Assembly (NCBI GenBank): GCA_024691065.1
Contig: JAILOA010000020.1
Location: 1 to 6,453, forward strand
Reading direction: 5' to 3'
Source: Lachnospiraceae bacterium
GTDB lineage: Bacteria > Bacillota > Clostridia > Lachnospirales > Lachnospiraceae
Length of the DNA stretch: 6,453 nucleotides
Each line of letters opens with the position of its first letter. Position 1 is the stretch's first letter. Under the pieces are notes generated by a model, which saw only the letters and a program-made list of their open reading frames with translations, was not told where the DNA came from and did no database searches. Below are positions 1 through 5,663 of this stretch, piece by piece. Both the position numbers and the translations under genes were made by a program.

Positions 1-1
1 T

Positions 2-1138
2 GCGATGAGATATGAAGTTGGACAGGAATTGTTTGAAAGAATGAAGGATGATCCAAGATGTACTGCTAAGATTTCAGCTATGATGAGTACATTGCCATCC
101 TATACAAGATTAGGTATGGCCGCATTACTTCCACATAAAACACTTGTTATGAAAGACAATTATGAAGTTTATGCAGATGATATTTTATGTAATGACTTAG
201 CAGGAAGACAGACGGTATTACAGGGACATAATAAAGATGGTGTATGCGTTCAGTTTGATGATATTAAGAATCTCAAGAAAACTCAACTCAGAGAGATTTT
301 TACAGGTAAGCAAGTGGTTTATGTTTACCATAATCAAATAGATGCAAGAGGTGATAAGGCTAATACGGAAGATGAGGTTTTTGTTGCCTGTGAAGAGGCC
401 ATATCAGAAATAATGGATCTTATTAAGAAGATATCAACAAATGCTAATACATATAGATTCATTATCACTTCAGATCATGGATTTATCTATAAGAGGGATA
501 AGTTAAGTGAAAGTGATAAAATAGGCGGTGTCAGTGGTAAAGATGCATGGATTAATCGGAGGTATATTGTATCTAACTATGCAATTAACGATGATGGAAT
601 CATGAATATTGGGTTAGGTCATGTTCTTGGATATGATGATGACAAGGTTGTATCGTTCCCTGTTAGTAGTAATGTATTTAAGGTTTCAGGAGGAGGACAG
701 AATTTTGTTCATGGAGGTTCTTCTCCACAAGAGATGATTGTTCCGGTTCTTGATATAAAGATGGGAAGAGGTCATTTTGAAACAAAACCGGCAACAATTA
801 ACTTGGTTAGCATGGTTCAGAAAATTACAAATCTGATTACAGGTATGGATTTTATACAGTCAGAACCTGTAAGTGATACTATTAAGGAAACAACATACCG
901 AATAGTATTTATGTCAGAGGATGATGAAAGAATATCCAATGAAAATATTTATGTAGCAGATAGCAGAGAACCAGATTCATCAAAGAGAATTTTCCGTATG
1001 AGATTTAACTTTAAGAATCAGAAATATGACAAGAACAAACAATATTTCCTTGTTGTAACAGATGATAGCACAGGATTAGAACTATTTAGACATCCAGTTC
1101 TTATTGATTTGACATTCACTGATGATTTTGGATGGTAA
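2..1138 (+). CDS. pglZ: BREX-1 PglZ (type A) alkaline-phosphatase-fold protein, C-terminal part; 5' end outside window
   Basis: PglZ is a core protein of BREX phage defence. It has an alkaline-phosphatase-like fold and acts with PglX, BrxB and BrxC in the complex that modifies host DNA and blocks phage. The frame is open to the window edge, so the Met at base 5 is internal and about half of a usual 800-plus-residue protein is missing. Counting from that Met, recognisable PglZ motifs are LPSYTRLGMAALLPH (30-44), YHNQIDARGDK (108-118) and ITSDHGF (154-160), whose Asp-His pair is the expected metal ligand, then HGGSSPQEMIVP (236-247). The last ~110 residues look like a beta-rich C-terminal domain. 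The natural stop is TAA at 1136-1138. brxL follows after a 189-base gap that carries gene remnants. The visible motifs are intact, so the protein looks functional. The family call is firm; the type A label is inferred from motif style. Confidence 0.93.
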   Translation, partial: AMRYEVGQELFERMKDDPRCTAKISAMMSTLPSYTRLGMAALLPHKTLVMKDNYEVYADDILCNDLAGRQTVLQGHNKDGVCVQFDDIKNLKKTQLREIFTGKQVVYVYHNQIDARGDKANTEDEVFVACEEAISEIMDLIKKISTNANTYRFIITSDHGFIYKRDKLSESDKIGGVSGKDAWINRRYIVSNYAINDDGIMNIGLGHVLGYDDDKVVSFPVSSNVFKVSGGGQNFVHGGSSPQEMIVPVLDIKMGRGHFETKPATINLVSMVQKITNLITGMDFIQSEPVSDTIKETTYRIVFMSEDDERISNENIYVADSREPDSSKRIFRMRFNFKNQKYDKNKQYFLVVTDDSTGLELFRHPVLIDLTFTDDFGW

Positions 1139-1155
1139 TTCTGGAGGTAGACTTT

Positions 1156-1236
1156 ATGTTTATTATTGATAAAGAGAACAACAAGATAGATAAGATTGAA
1201 AGTAAGACATTTCATGAACTTGGATTTAAGAGATGA
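1156..1236 (+). pseudogene. 5' remnant of a DUF4268 / PD-(D/E)XK nuclease-like gene (26 codons)
   Basis: A good ribosome binding site (GGAGGT, 1143-1148) sits 7 bases before ATG 1156, only 17 bases after the pglZ stop, so this is where a genuine operon gene began. The 26-residue product (MFIIDKENNKI...KTFHELGFKR) matches, from memory, the conserved N-terminus of DUF4268 proteins, where KTF-x-ELGFKER is followed by HLQEW and a PD-(D/E)XK nuclease-like core. Here the frame stops at TGA 1234-1236, directly after GFKR, and no downstream frame continues the family. I read it as the surviving start of a deleted accessory gene. A short leader peptide or an expressed 26-aa protein is possible but less likely. 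Family assignment is from memory and untested. Confidence 0.55.
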
Positions 1237-1246
1237 AATAAACTAA

Positions 1247-1315
1247 TTCCAGTGTGAGGCCATGTCAAAACTCTATAATGCTTTACATGATAGATTAAAG
1301 AAGGCCGCAAAATAA
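1247..1315 (+). pseudogene. Short coding-like fragment, probable 3' tail of a deleted gene
   Basis: After an in-frame TAA at 1244-1246 there is an open stretch FQCEAMSKLYNALHDRLKKAAK ending at TAA 1313-1315, where the stop runs into the AAAGGAG ribosome binding site of brxL. Such close coupling is typical of the true 3' end of an operon gene. The ATG at 1262 would give only 17 residues, with GAGG just 2 bases upstream, too close to serve as a binding site. The peptide looks like an amphipathic terminal helix. It may be the other end of the gene whose start survives at 1156, or of another lost gene. I do not recognise its family. Confidence 0.35.
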
Positions 1316-1327
1316 AGGAGCTGTTAT

Positions 1328-3469
1328 ATGGATATGGAATTAATGAATGGACAAAATAGTGAAGAAACACTTGTAGAGGATAATAATGCCCTTAATAAAA
1401 AGTTGAGACATTACTTCGATGGGAAGATTGTTCGAAAGGATCTTACAAAACATATTAAAGAAGGAGCTAATGTTCCGGTGTATGTTTTGGAGTATCTTCT
1501 TGGTCAGTATTGTAATTCTGAGGATGAGGAAATTATTCAGGATGGTGTAAATAATGTTAAAGAGATATTATCGAATAATTATGTGCGTCCAGATGAAGCT
1601 CAGAAAGTGTTATCTAAACTAAGACAAAATGGCGCTTATACCATTATTGATATGGTCACAGTCAATTTAAATATGAAGATGGATATGTATGAGGCTACAT
1701 TTTCCAACTTAGGGGTGGCGGGGATACCTATAAGTGAGGATTATCCAGAAAAATATGATCGCCTTTTGTGTGGCGGTATATGGTGTATTATACAGCTTGA
1801 ATATGGTGCTGAGATGATGGATGATTTTGGTTTGGTTGATGCTGATGGAGCAGCTATCCGTTCAAAAAAGAAAAAACAAAAAGAGGCCTCACCTATTAGT
1901 ATTAAGAAATTAACACCGATACAAATGCCTAATGTGGATATGTCAGTTATAAAAGAAGGAAGACCTCAGTTTACTAAAGAAGAGTGGATTGATATTTTGC
2001 TTCGTTCTACTGGTATGGAACCTACAAATCTGACTTATAGAGAAAAATGGTTGCTGCTAACAAGAATGCTACCTTTGGTAGAGAATAATTTTAATCTTTG
2101 TGAGTTGGGACCAAGAAGTACAGGAAAATCTCATTTGTACAAGGAAATATCACCTAACAGTATTCTCGTTTCAGGCGGTCAAACAACAGTTGCAAACTTG
2201 TTTTATAACATGGGTAGAAGAACTGTTGGTCTTGTAGGTTTATGGGATGTTGTTGCATTTGATGAAGTGGCAGGCATTAAGTTTAAGGATAAAGACGGAA
2301 TTCAGATTATGAAGGATTATATGGCATCGGGTTCCTTTGCTAGAGGAAAGGAAGAAAAAGCGGCATCGGCTTCTATGGTATTTGTAGGAAATATTAATCA
2401 AAGTGTAGATGTGCTTTTGAAAACCTCCAGTTTATTTGATCCATTTCCTCCGGAGATGGGGACAGACACAGCTTTTCTTGATAGAATGCATTGCTACAAT
2501 CCTGGTTGGGAGATTCCTAAGTTTAGACCTGAGCACTTTACGGATGATTATGGGTTTATAACAGATTTCCTGGCAGGTTTTGTTAGAGAACTCCGAAAAG
2601 AACAACATGGAGATGAGATTGATAAGTATTTTAGGCTCGGAAAGAATCTAAATCAAAGAGATACTATTGCAGTAAGAAAAATGGTAGATGGATATATTAA
2701 GCTTATTTACCCTGATGGAAAATACGAGAAAGAAGATCTGGAAGAGATTTTAGTAGTTGCACTTGAAATGAGAAGGCGTGTAAAGGAGCAACTGAAAAAA
2801 CTAGGTGGTATGGAGTTTTATGACGTGAACTTCTCTTATATAGATAATGAAACTTTTGAGGAACATTATGTGTCTGTTCCTGAGCAAGGCGGTGGAAAGC
2901 TTATTCCTGAGGGAATCTGTAATCCAGGTCAGGTTTACACGGTTTCAAATGGTAAAAATGAGATGATAGGAGTATTTCGTTTGGAATCTCAGATGTCACC
3001 GGGAAACGGAAAGTTTGAAAGAACCGGAATAGGTTCAGATAGAGAGTGTAAAGAAGCGGTTGATACTGCATTTAATTTCTTGAAGGCAAATGGAAATAGA
3101 ATCAGCGGAAATTTAGGAATGTCATCAAATGATTTTATAATAAATTATCAGGACTTACAGGGGCTTGGTATGACGAAGGTTCTTGCGTTGCCAACACTGA
3201 TAGCTTTGTGTTCAATTGGATTAAGTAGGCCGGTACAGAGCTCTATGGTTATTTTAGGCGATTTTAGTATAGGCGGAACTATTATGAAGGTTGAAAATTT
3301 AGCTGATACACTACAGGTGTGTTTAGATAGTGGAGCTAAGAAAGTATTATTGCCACAAACATCAGCTGTAGATCTTGGAACAGTGCCAGCTGAGCTTATG
3401 AGTAGTTTTAGTTTGGTGTTTTATCAGAGTGCAGAAGATGCTGTATTTAAGGCATTAGGAGTTGAGTGA
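1328..3469 (+). CDS. brxL: BREX system AAA+ / Lon-like protein BrxL
   Basis: BrxL is the last core gene of type 1 BREX. Characterised homologues are DNA-binding AAA+ ring proteins needed for phage restriction. This one has 713 residues, near the usual length. An N-terminal domain (~1-200) ends in a Lys-rich linker (180-185). The ATPase core has Walker A GPRSTGKS (261-268), Walker B VVAFDEV (308-314), a sensor-type GNIN (354-357) and LDR (384-386), whose Arg is a finger candidate. The C-terminal Lon-like region (~560-713) includes SRPVQSSMVILGDFSIGG and ends AVFKALGVE, typical of the family. By eye the Lon Ser-Lys dyad is absent: GMTKV stands where Lon has GPSAG, and Ala replaces the Lys. AAAGGAG lies 7 bases before ATG 1328; an in-frame ATG at 1334 is a weaker alternative. 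No clear terminator follows, so transcription may continue into the small ORFs. Confidence 0.95.
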   Translation: MDMELMNGQNSEETLVEDNNALNKKLRHYFDGKIVRKDLTKHIKEGANVPVYVLEYLLGQYCNSEDEEIIQDGVNNVKEILSNNYVRPDEAQKVLSKLRQNGAYTIIDMVTVNLNMKMDMYEATFSNLGVAGIPISEDYPEKYDRLLCGGIWCIIQLEYGAEMMDDFGLVDADGAAIRSKKKKQKEASPISIKKLTPIQMPNVDMSVIKEGRPQFTKEEWIDILLRSTGMEPTNLTYREKWLLLTRMLPLVENNFNLCELGPRSTGKSHLYKEISPNSILVSGGQTTVANLFYNMGRRTVGLVGLWDVVAFDEVAGIKFKDKDGIQIMKDYMASGSFARGKEEKAASASMVFVGNINQSVDVLLKTSSLFDPFPPEMGTDTAFLDRMHCYNPGWEIPKFRPEHFTDDYGFITDFLAGFVRELRKEQHGDEIDKYFRLGKNLNQRDTIAVRKMVDGYIKLIYPDGKYEKEDLEEILVVALEMRRRVKEQLKKLGGMEFYDVNFSYIDNETFEEHYVSVPEQGGGKLIPEGICNPGQVYTVSNGKNEMIGVFRLESQMSPGNGKFERTGIGSDRECKEAVDTAFNFLKANGNRISGNLGMSSNDFIINYQDLQGLGMTKVLALPTLIALCSIGLSRPVQSSMVILGDFSIGGTIMKVENLADTLQVCLDSGAKKVLLPQTSAVDLGTVPAELMSSFSLVFYQSAEDAVFKALGVE

Positions 3470-3500
3470 TTATTGTTTATTACAAATTAATGGGGATTTT

Positions 3501-3586
3501 ATGAAAAAGGAAAAAATGTAATAAGGTGTGCTAACCAGAAATGTAAATATGGAACCCTAATTGATAAGAAGAGAAATAATAATTGA
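3501..3586 (+). pseudogene. Frameshifted micro-ORF with a Cys-x4-Cys motif
   Basis: ATG 3501, preceded by GGGGA (3492-3496), reads MKKEKM and then stops at TAA 3519-3521. In the +2 frame the same region reads KNVIRCANQKCKYG and then TLIDKKRNNN up to TGA 3584-3586. Adding one A to the A6 run at 3511-3516 would join the two parts into a 28-residue peptide starting MKKEKNVIRCANQK. The Cys-x4-Cys pair recalls half of a small zinc-ribbon protein, but a second Cys pair is missing. The shifted part has no start codon of its own. It is most simply a relic with a one-base deletion in a homopolymer. A sequencing error, or transcriptional slippage on A6, would give a different reading. Confidence 0.35.
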
Positions 3587-3610
3587 GGAATACTGTTTAA
3601 TGGAGGTGCT

Positions 3611-4012
3611 ATGGCATTTAATTGGACACGTGATTGGGAATCGTTGATAGGGAAATTTAGATATCCGGATGATGATCCATTTGAACTTGATAAAACGCTT
3701 AAACAGGAAGTAGGTGAACCGGAAGGTATGATTGAAGCTCTTTATTGGCTAACAATTAACCGGCCGGAGTTTTATGATACTTATATGGACCATATTGAAG
3801 AGGTTATGGATATGGTGGAGGCGCAGCCTGATTATCAGTCTATATCAGAAAGTGTTTCAGATGAAGAGATAGCTAGTGTATATAATGCTGTGACTGATAA
3901 GGTATTTGGTAACCGGAGTATCGATATTGGTACCAGAGTAAATGCTCAGCTTAAAACTTGGAGCAGAGATTGGGATCAGTTTGACTGGGAATCAGTAGAA
4001 AGAAAGCTGTAG
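3611..4012 (+). CDS. Acidic hypothetical protein downstream of brxL (133 aa)
   Basis: I do not recognise this family. The start is well supported: GGAGGTG (3602-3608) lies just before ATG 3611. The product is strongly acidic, with about 30 Asp/Glu against 13 Lys/Arg, has no signal peptide or membrane segment, and should be a soluble cytoplasmic protein. It is rich in aromatic residues. A W-[ST]-R-D-W motif occurs near both ends: NWTRDWESL (4-12) and TWSRDWDQFDWES (116-128). The middle looks helical (EALYWLTINRPEFYDTYMDHIEEVMDMVEA). The gene lies 141 bases after brxL with no clear terminator between, so it may be in the BREX transcript. It ends in TAG, and the next ORF continues in the same frame 15 bases later. 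Acidity would fit an antitoxin, a DNA mimic or an inhibitor, but that is speculation. Confidence 0.7.
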   Translation: MAFNWTRDWESLIGKFRYPDDDPFELDKTLKQEVGEPEGMIEALYWLTINRPEFYDTYMDHIEEVMDMVEAQPDYQSISESVSDEEIASVYNAVTDKVFGNRSIDIGTRVNAQLKTWSRDWDQFDWESVERKL

Positions 4013-4027
4013 CAGAATCCAGAGATT

Positions 4028-4261
4028 ATGTATGGCAATTCAGTTGAGTTTTCTGCATCCATAGGATTATCTAGGGAGGAATTTCTTGAATTTCTGGAAT
4101 GGTTCAGTATGAAACATCCAGAAGGTTCAACATATTATATGATTGCAGCCACGATAGTTCACAAATATGGACTAACAGTGGAAGAAGCAGAAGAAGTTCT
4201 TCAGGATGAAACAAAACTAAATATACTATTAAATAATCCATCGGATTTAAACGGTGATTAA
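4028..4261 (+). CDS. Acidic hypothetical protein (77 aa), in frame with the preceding ORF
   Basis: Family not recognised. The 77 residues carry about 14 acidic and 4 basic side chains and appear all-helical: SREEFLEFLEWFSMKH (15-30), a helix around TYYMIAATIVHKYG, then TVEEAEEVLQDE. No membrane segment or catalytic motif is visible. It lies 15 bases after the stop of the 133-aa ORF and in the same reading frame, with no stop in between. The sequence before ATG 4028 (CCAGAGATT) is a poor ribosome binding site, unlike the strong sites elsewhere in the window. It may therefore be made by translational coupling, or it may be the C-terminal part of a 216-codon gene broken by the amber codon at 4010-4012. 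It is less certain than its neighbour as an independent gene. Confidence 0.55.
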   Translation: MYGNSVEFSASIGLSREEFLEFLEWFSMKHPEGSTYYMIAATIVHKYGLTVEEAEEVLQDETKLNILLNNPSDLNGD

Positions 4262-4297
4262 ATAGTCTTTTGCTAAGAGAAATCTTTCGGGCTACTA

Positions 4298-4322
4298 ACT
4301 ATATAATGAGTTTCTATATAGT
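4298..4322. promoter_or_regulatory. 8-bp perfect inverted repeat upstream of the XRE gene, candidate operator
   Basis: ACTATATA (4298-4305) and TATATAGT (4315-4322) are exact inverted copies with a 9-base spacer. The left arm overlaps a TATAAT box (4302-4307), although no good -35 lies 16-18 bases upstream of that box. The right arm ends 4 bases before the -35 of the alternative promoter at 4326. Placement just upstream of a small XRE-type repressor suggests an autoregulatory operator. AT-rich palindromes also arise by chance. Confidence 0.4.
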
Positions 4323-4325
4323 GAA

Positions 4326-4354
4326 TTATCAAGCGAGGAATAATTGTATAGAAT
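4326..4354 (+). promoter_or_regulatory. Candidate promoter for the XRE gene
   Basis: TTATCA (4326-4331) and TAGAAT (4349-4354) are separated by 17 bases. That is 4/6 and 5/6 agreement with a vegetative sigma-70/sigma-A promoter. Transcription would start about 24 bases before ATG 4385, leaving room for the GAGGTGATT ribosome binding site (4372-4380). The TATAAT at 4302-4307 is a better -10 but lacks a partner -35. Confidence 0.35.
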
Positions 4355-4384
4355 ATTACCAAACATTTAGTGAGGTGATTTTCT

Positions 4385-4612
4385 ATGACTATGGAAAAGC
4401 AGCAATATGGCAGGCTACACATGCGTATAGTAGAGCTTTTAGCTGAAAGAAACATTAGTAAGACTAGAATTTGCAAGGACCTTGATATACCACGAAGCAA
4501 TTTTAACAAGTATTGTAGGGATGAATTTCAGAGAATAGATGCTAACTTAGTTTGTAAAATCTGTGATTACTTGGATATTGAAGTGGGGGAATTGATCGTT
4601 TCTGTAAAGTAA
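4385..4612 (+). CDS. XRE/Cro-family helix-turn-helix transcriptional regulator (75 aa)
   Basis: This is a single-domain DNA-binding protein of the Cro/C1 type (HTH_26-like). Helix 1 spans about 11-21 (LHMRIVELLAE), helix 2 about 24-33 (ISKTRICKDL) and the recognition helix about 36-45 (PRSNFNKYCR), followed by FQRIDANLVCKICDYLDIEVGELI, a typical HTH_26 ending. There is no extra sensor or dimerisation domain, so it probably acts as a small dimeric repressor. GAGGTGATT (4372-4380) is nearly a perfect anti-16S match 4 bases before ATG 4385; an in-frame ATG at 4391 is also possible. The gene has its own promoter-like region with an inverted repeat, and a hairpin terminator follows its stop. It likely controls itself and perhaps the WYL gene. 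Whether it controls BREX is unknown, because it lies at the 3' side. Confidence 0.88.
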   Translation: MTMEKQQYGRLHMRIVELLAERNISKTRICKDLDIPRSNFNKYCRDEFQRIDANLVCKICDYLDIEVGELIVSVK

Positions 4613-4629
4613 ATAGGGCAGTTAGTAAT

Positions 4630-4661
4630 AGAGAACTCTTCATAGGGTTCTCTTTTTTTTT
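4630..4661 (+). terminator. Rho-independent terminator between XRE and WYL genes
   Basis: AGAGAACTC (4630-4638) pairs with GGGTTCTCT (4645-4653), a 9-bp stem with one G-U pair and a TTCATA loop. It is followed by an unbroken T run to 4661. The WYL start codon is only 21 bases further on and its ribosome binding site begins at about 4666. The element may therefore act as an attenuator inside an XRE-WYL transcript. Confidence 0.8.
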
Positions 4662-4682
4662 ACGTGAGGAGGGTAATGTATT

Positions 4683-5474
4683 ATGGGTTTGATTTCAGAC
4701 AAAAAAATGTTACCAACAATCATATTTGAGATTTTATGGAAATATACAGATGAGGACCATTATTTATCACAGGATGAGCTTGTGAATAAGGTTTTAGAAG
4801 TATATCAACCGAAGGAGTCAACGAGTGATGAGAGTAACAAAAGGTTAATCGTTAGTGATTTGAATAGTTTGAGTGATTATTTACTTGATATTCAAAAATA
4901 TGGATATTCTTCTTCGGGAATGCTAATAGAAACAGTATCTTTGAAGGATAGATTTGAATCAGGGAATATCAAAGGATATCATTTAATCAATCGGCCATTT
5001 AATGATGTGGATATTCGTATGCTTTGTGATTCAGTATTATTCTCGCCGGGGATGACAGATGAACACGCTAGAGAGATGAATAGTAAGATTGTAATGCTTG
5101 CAAGTGAGAACTTTAAGAATGTTTATCAGTATATTCATACTTGTAACCTAGTCCAAAAGACAGAAAATCCGGATGTAATTGAAAACATAGAAGTAATAGG
5201 AAAAGCCATTGAAAAGAAGAGGAGGGTAGTATTTATTTATAGAGGTAAAGAGGTCAATTATAATCCCTATTATCTTGTTGTATATAGTGGAAGATATTAT
5301 TGCATAGGTAATCATGAAGGCTATGATTATCTTAGTCATTACAGGCTTGATCGGATGAAGTCGTGTAAGTTTGTTGATGAAAAAGTAAGAGATATAGCAT
5401 CTATTTCTGATGGAATGTATCAAGGAAAGTTTAGTATTGAGAATTATATAAGGATGCATCCCAGGCTGCAATAG
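4683..5474 (+). CDS. WYL-domain transcriptional regulator, lacking the C-terminal WCX region
   Basis: WYL proteins are ligand-responsive transcription regulators, common in defence islands; the BREX repressor BrxR belongs to this group. The N-terminal ~95 residues form a winged-helix-like region (PTIIFEILWKYTDED, then LSQDELVNKVLEVY). The WYL domain spans about 160-220, with RRVVFIYRGKE, NPYYLVVYSGRYYCIG and YRLDRMKSCKF. The signature Trp-Tyr-Leu is changed to Tyr-Tyr-Cys (205-207). Typical members are ~300-330 residues and continue after F-x-x-E-x-Y-x-x-x-HP into a WCX domain. This protein ends at just that point (FSIENYIRMHPRLQ), and the following bases carry no WCX-like frame. It therefore looks truncated by a recombination end, but could still bind DNA. 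AGGAGGG (4668-4674) supports ATG 4683. No promoter fits after the upstream terminator, so expression probably needs read-through. Confidence 0.85.
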   Translation: MGLISDKKMLPTIIFEILWKYTDEDHYLSQDELVNKVLEVYQPKESTSDESNKRLIVSDLNSLSDYLLDIQKYGYSSSGMLIETVSLKDRFESGNIKGYHLINRPFNDVDIRMLCDSVLFSPGMTDEHAREMNSKIVMLASENFKNVYQYIHTCNLVQKTENPDVIENIEVIGKAIEKKRRVVFIYRGKEVNYNPYYLVVYSGRYYCIGNHEGYDYLSHYRLDRMKSCKFVDEKVRDIASISDGMYQGKFSIENYIRMHPRLQ

Positions 5475-5508
5475 CAGAAATGTAATTAGAACTTACAATT
5501 AAACACTA

Positions 5509-5537
5509 AATGCTTGCCAGAGTAATTGGTAGGCGTT
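5509..5537 (+). repeat. 10-bp hairpin directly before the terminator
   Basis: AATGCTTGCC (5509-5518) can pair fully with GGTAGGCGTT (5528-5537), using three G-U pairs and a 9-base loop. G-U pairs only work in RNA on the + strand, which favours a role in the transcript. It lies between the truncated WYL gene and the terminator stem that begins 10 bases later. No downstream gene is close enough to call it a riboswitch, and no known RNA class is recognised. Confidence 0.4.
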
Positions 5538-5546
5538 AAATAAAGG

Positions 5547-5588
5547 GACCGGACAGTCTGGCTAAAGCCAGATTGTTCGGTCTTTTTT
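5547..5588 (+). terminator. Strong Rho-independent terminator after the WYL gene
   Basis: A 16-bp stem is formed by GACCGGACAGTCTGGC (5547-5562) and GCCAGATTGTTCGGTC (5567-5582), with two G-U pairs and a TAAA loop, followed by TTTTTT (5583-5588). It closes transcription of the XRE/WYL unit. It begins 73 bases after the WYL stop, in sequence that carries no other gene. Confidence 0.88.
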
Positions 5589-5627
5589 GTGGTGAATGAT
5601 ATCCTTTTATTCTAGGTATAATGCGAC

Positions 5628-5663
5628 CTTTTGTCACTTGTTAATCAACTCTTGTGACAGAAG
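5628..5663. repeat. 10-bp imperfect inverted repeat (CTTTTGTCAC / GTGACAGAAG)
   Basis: CTTTTGTCAC (5628-5637) and GTGACAGAAG (5654-5663) are inverted copies with one position differing (a G-U pair if transcribed), around a 16-base loop. There is no T run on either strand, so it is not a terminator. It lies at the left boundary of a decayed coding frame. It could be a protein-binding site, a recombination end or chance. Confidence 0.45.

Noticed and set aside
1018..1215. Minus-strand 65-codon open frame
   Set aside because: It lies opposite the end of pglZ, has no ribosome binding site and shows no family motif; it is a shadow of the coding strand.
4010..4018. Programmed amber read-through at TAG CAG
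   Set aside because: The context only loosely resembles known viral read-through signals and no stimulatory structure is evident; mutation or two separate genes is simpler.
4273..4509. Minus-strand 78-codon open frame over the XRE gene
   Set aside because: It is antisense to a clear helix-turn-helix gene and its promoter, with no translation signals.
5148..5471. Minus-strand 107-codon hydrophobic-looking open frame
   Set aside because: It is opposite the WYL domain; the Ile/Tyr-rich composition comes from reading AT-rich coding DNA backwards.
5617..5622. Perfect TATAAT box
   Set aside because: No acceptable -35 lies 16-18 bases upstream and no clear gene starts downstream.
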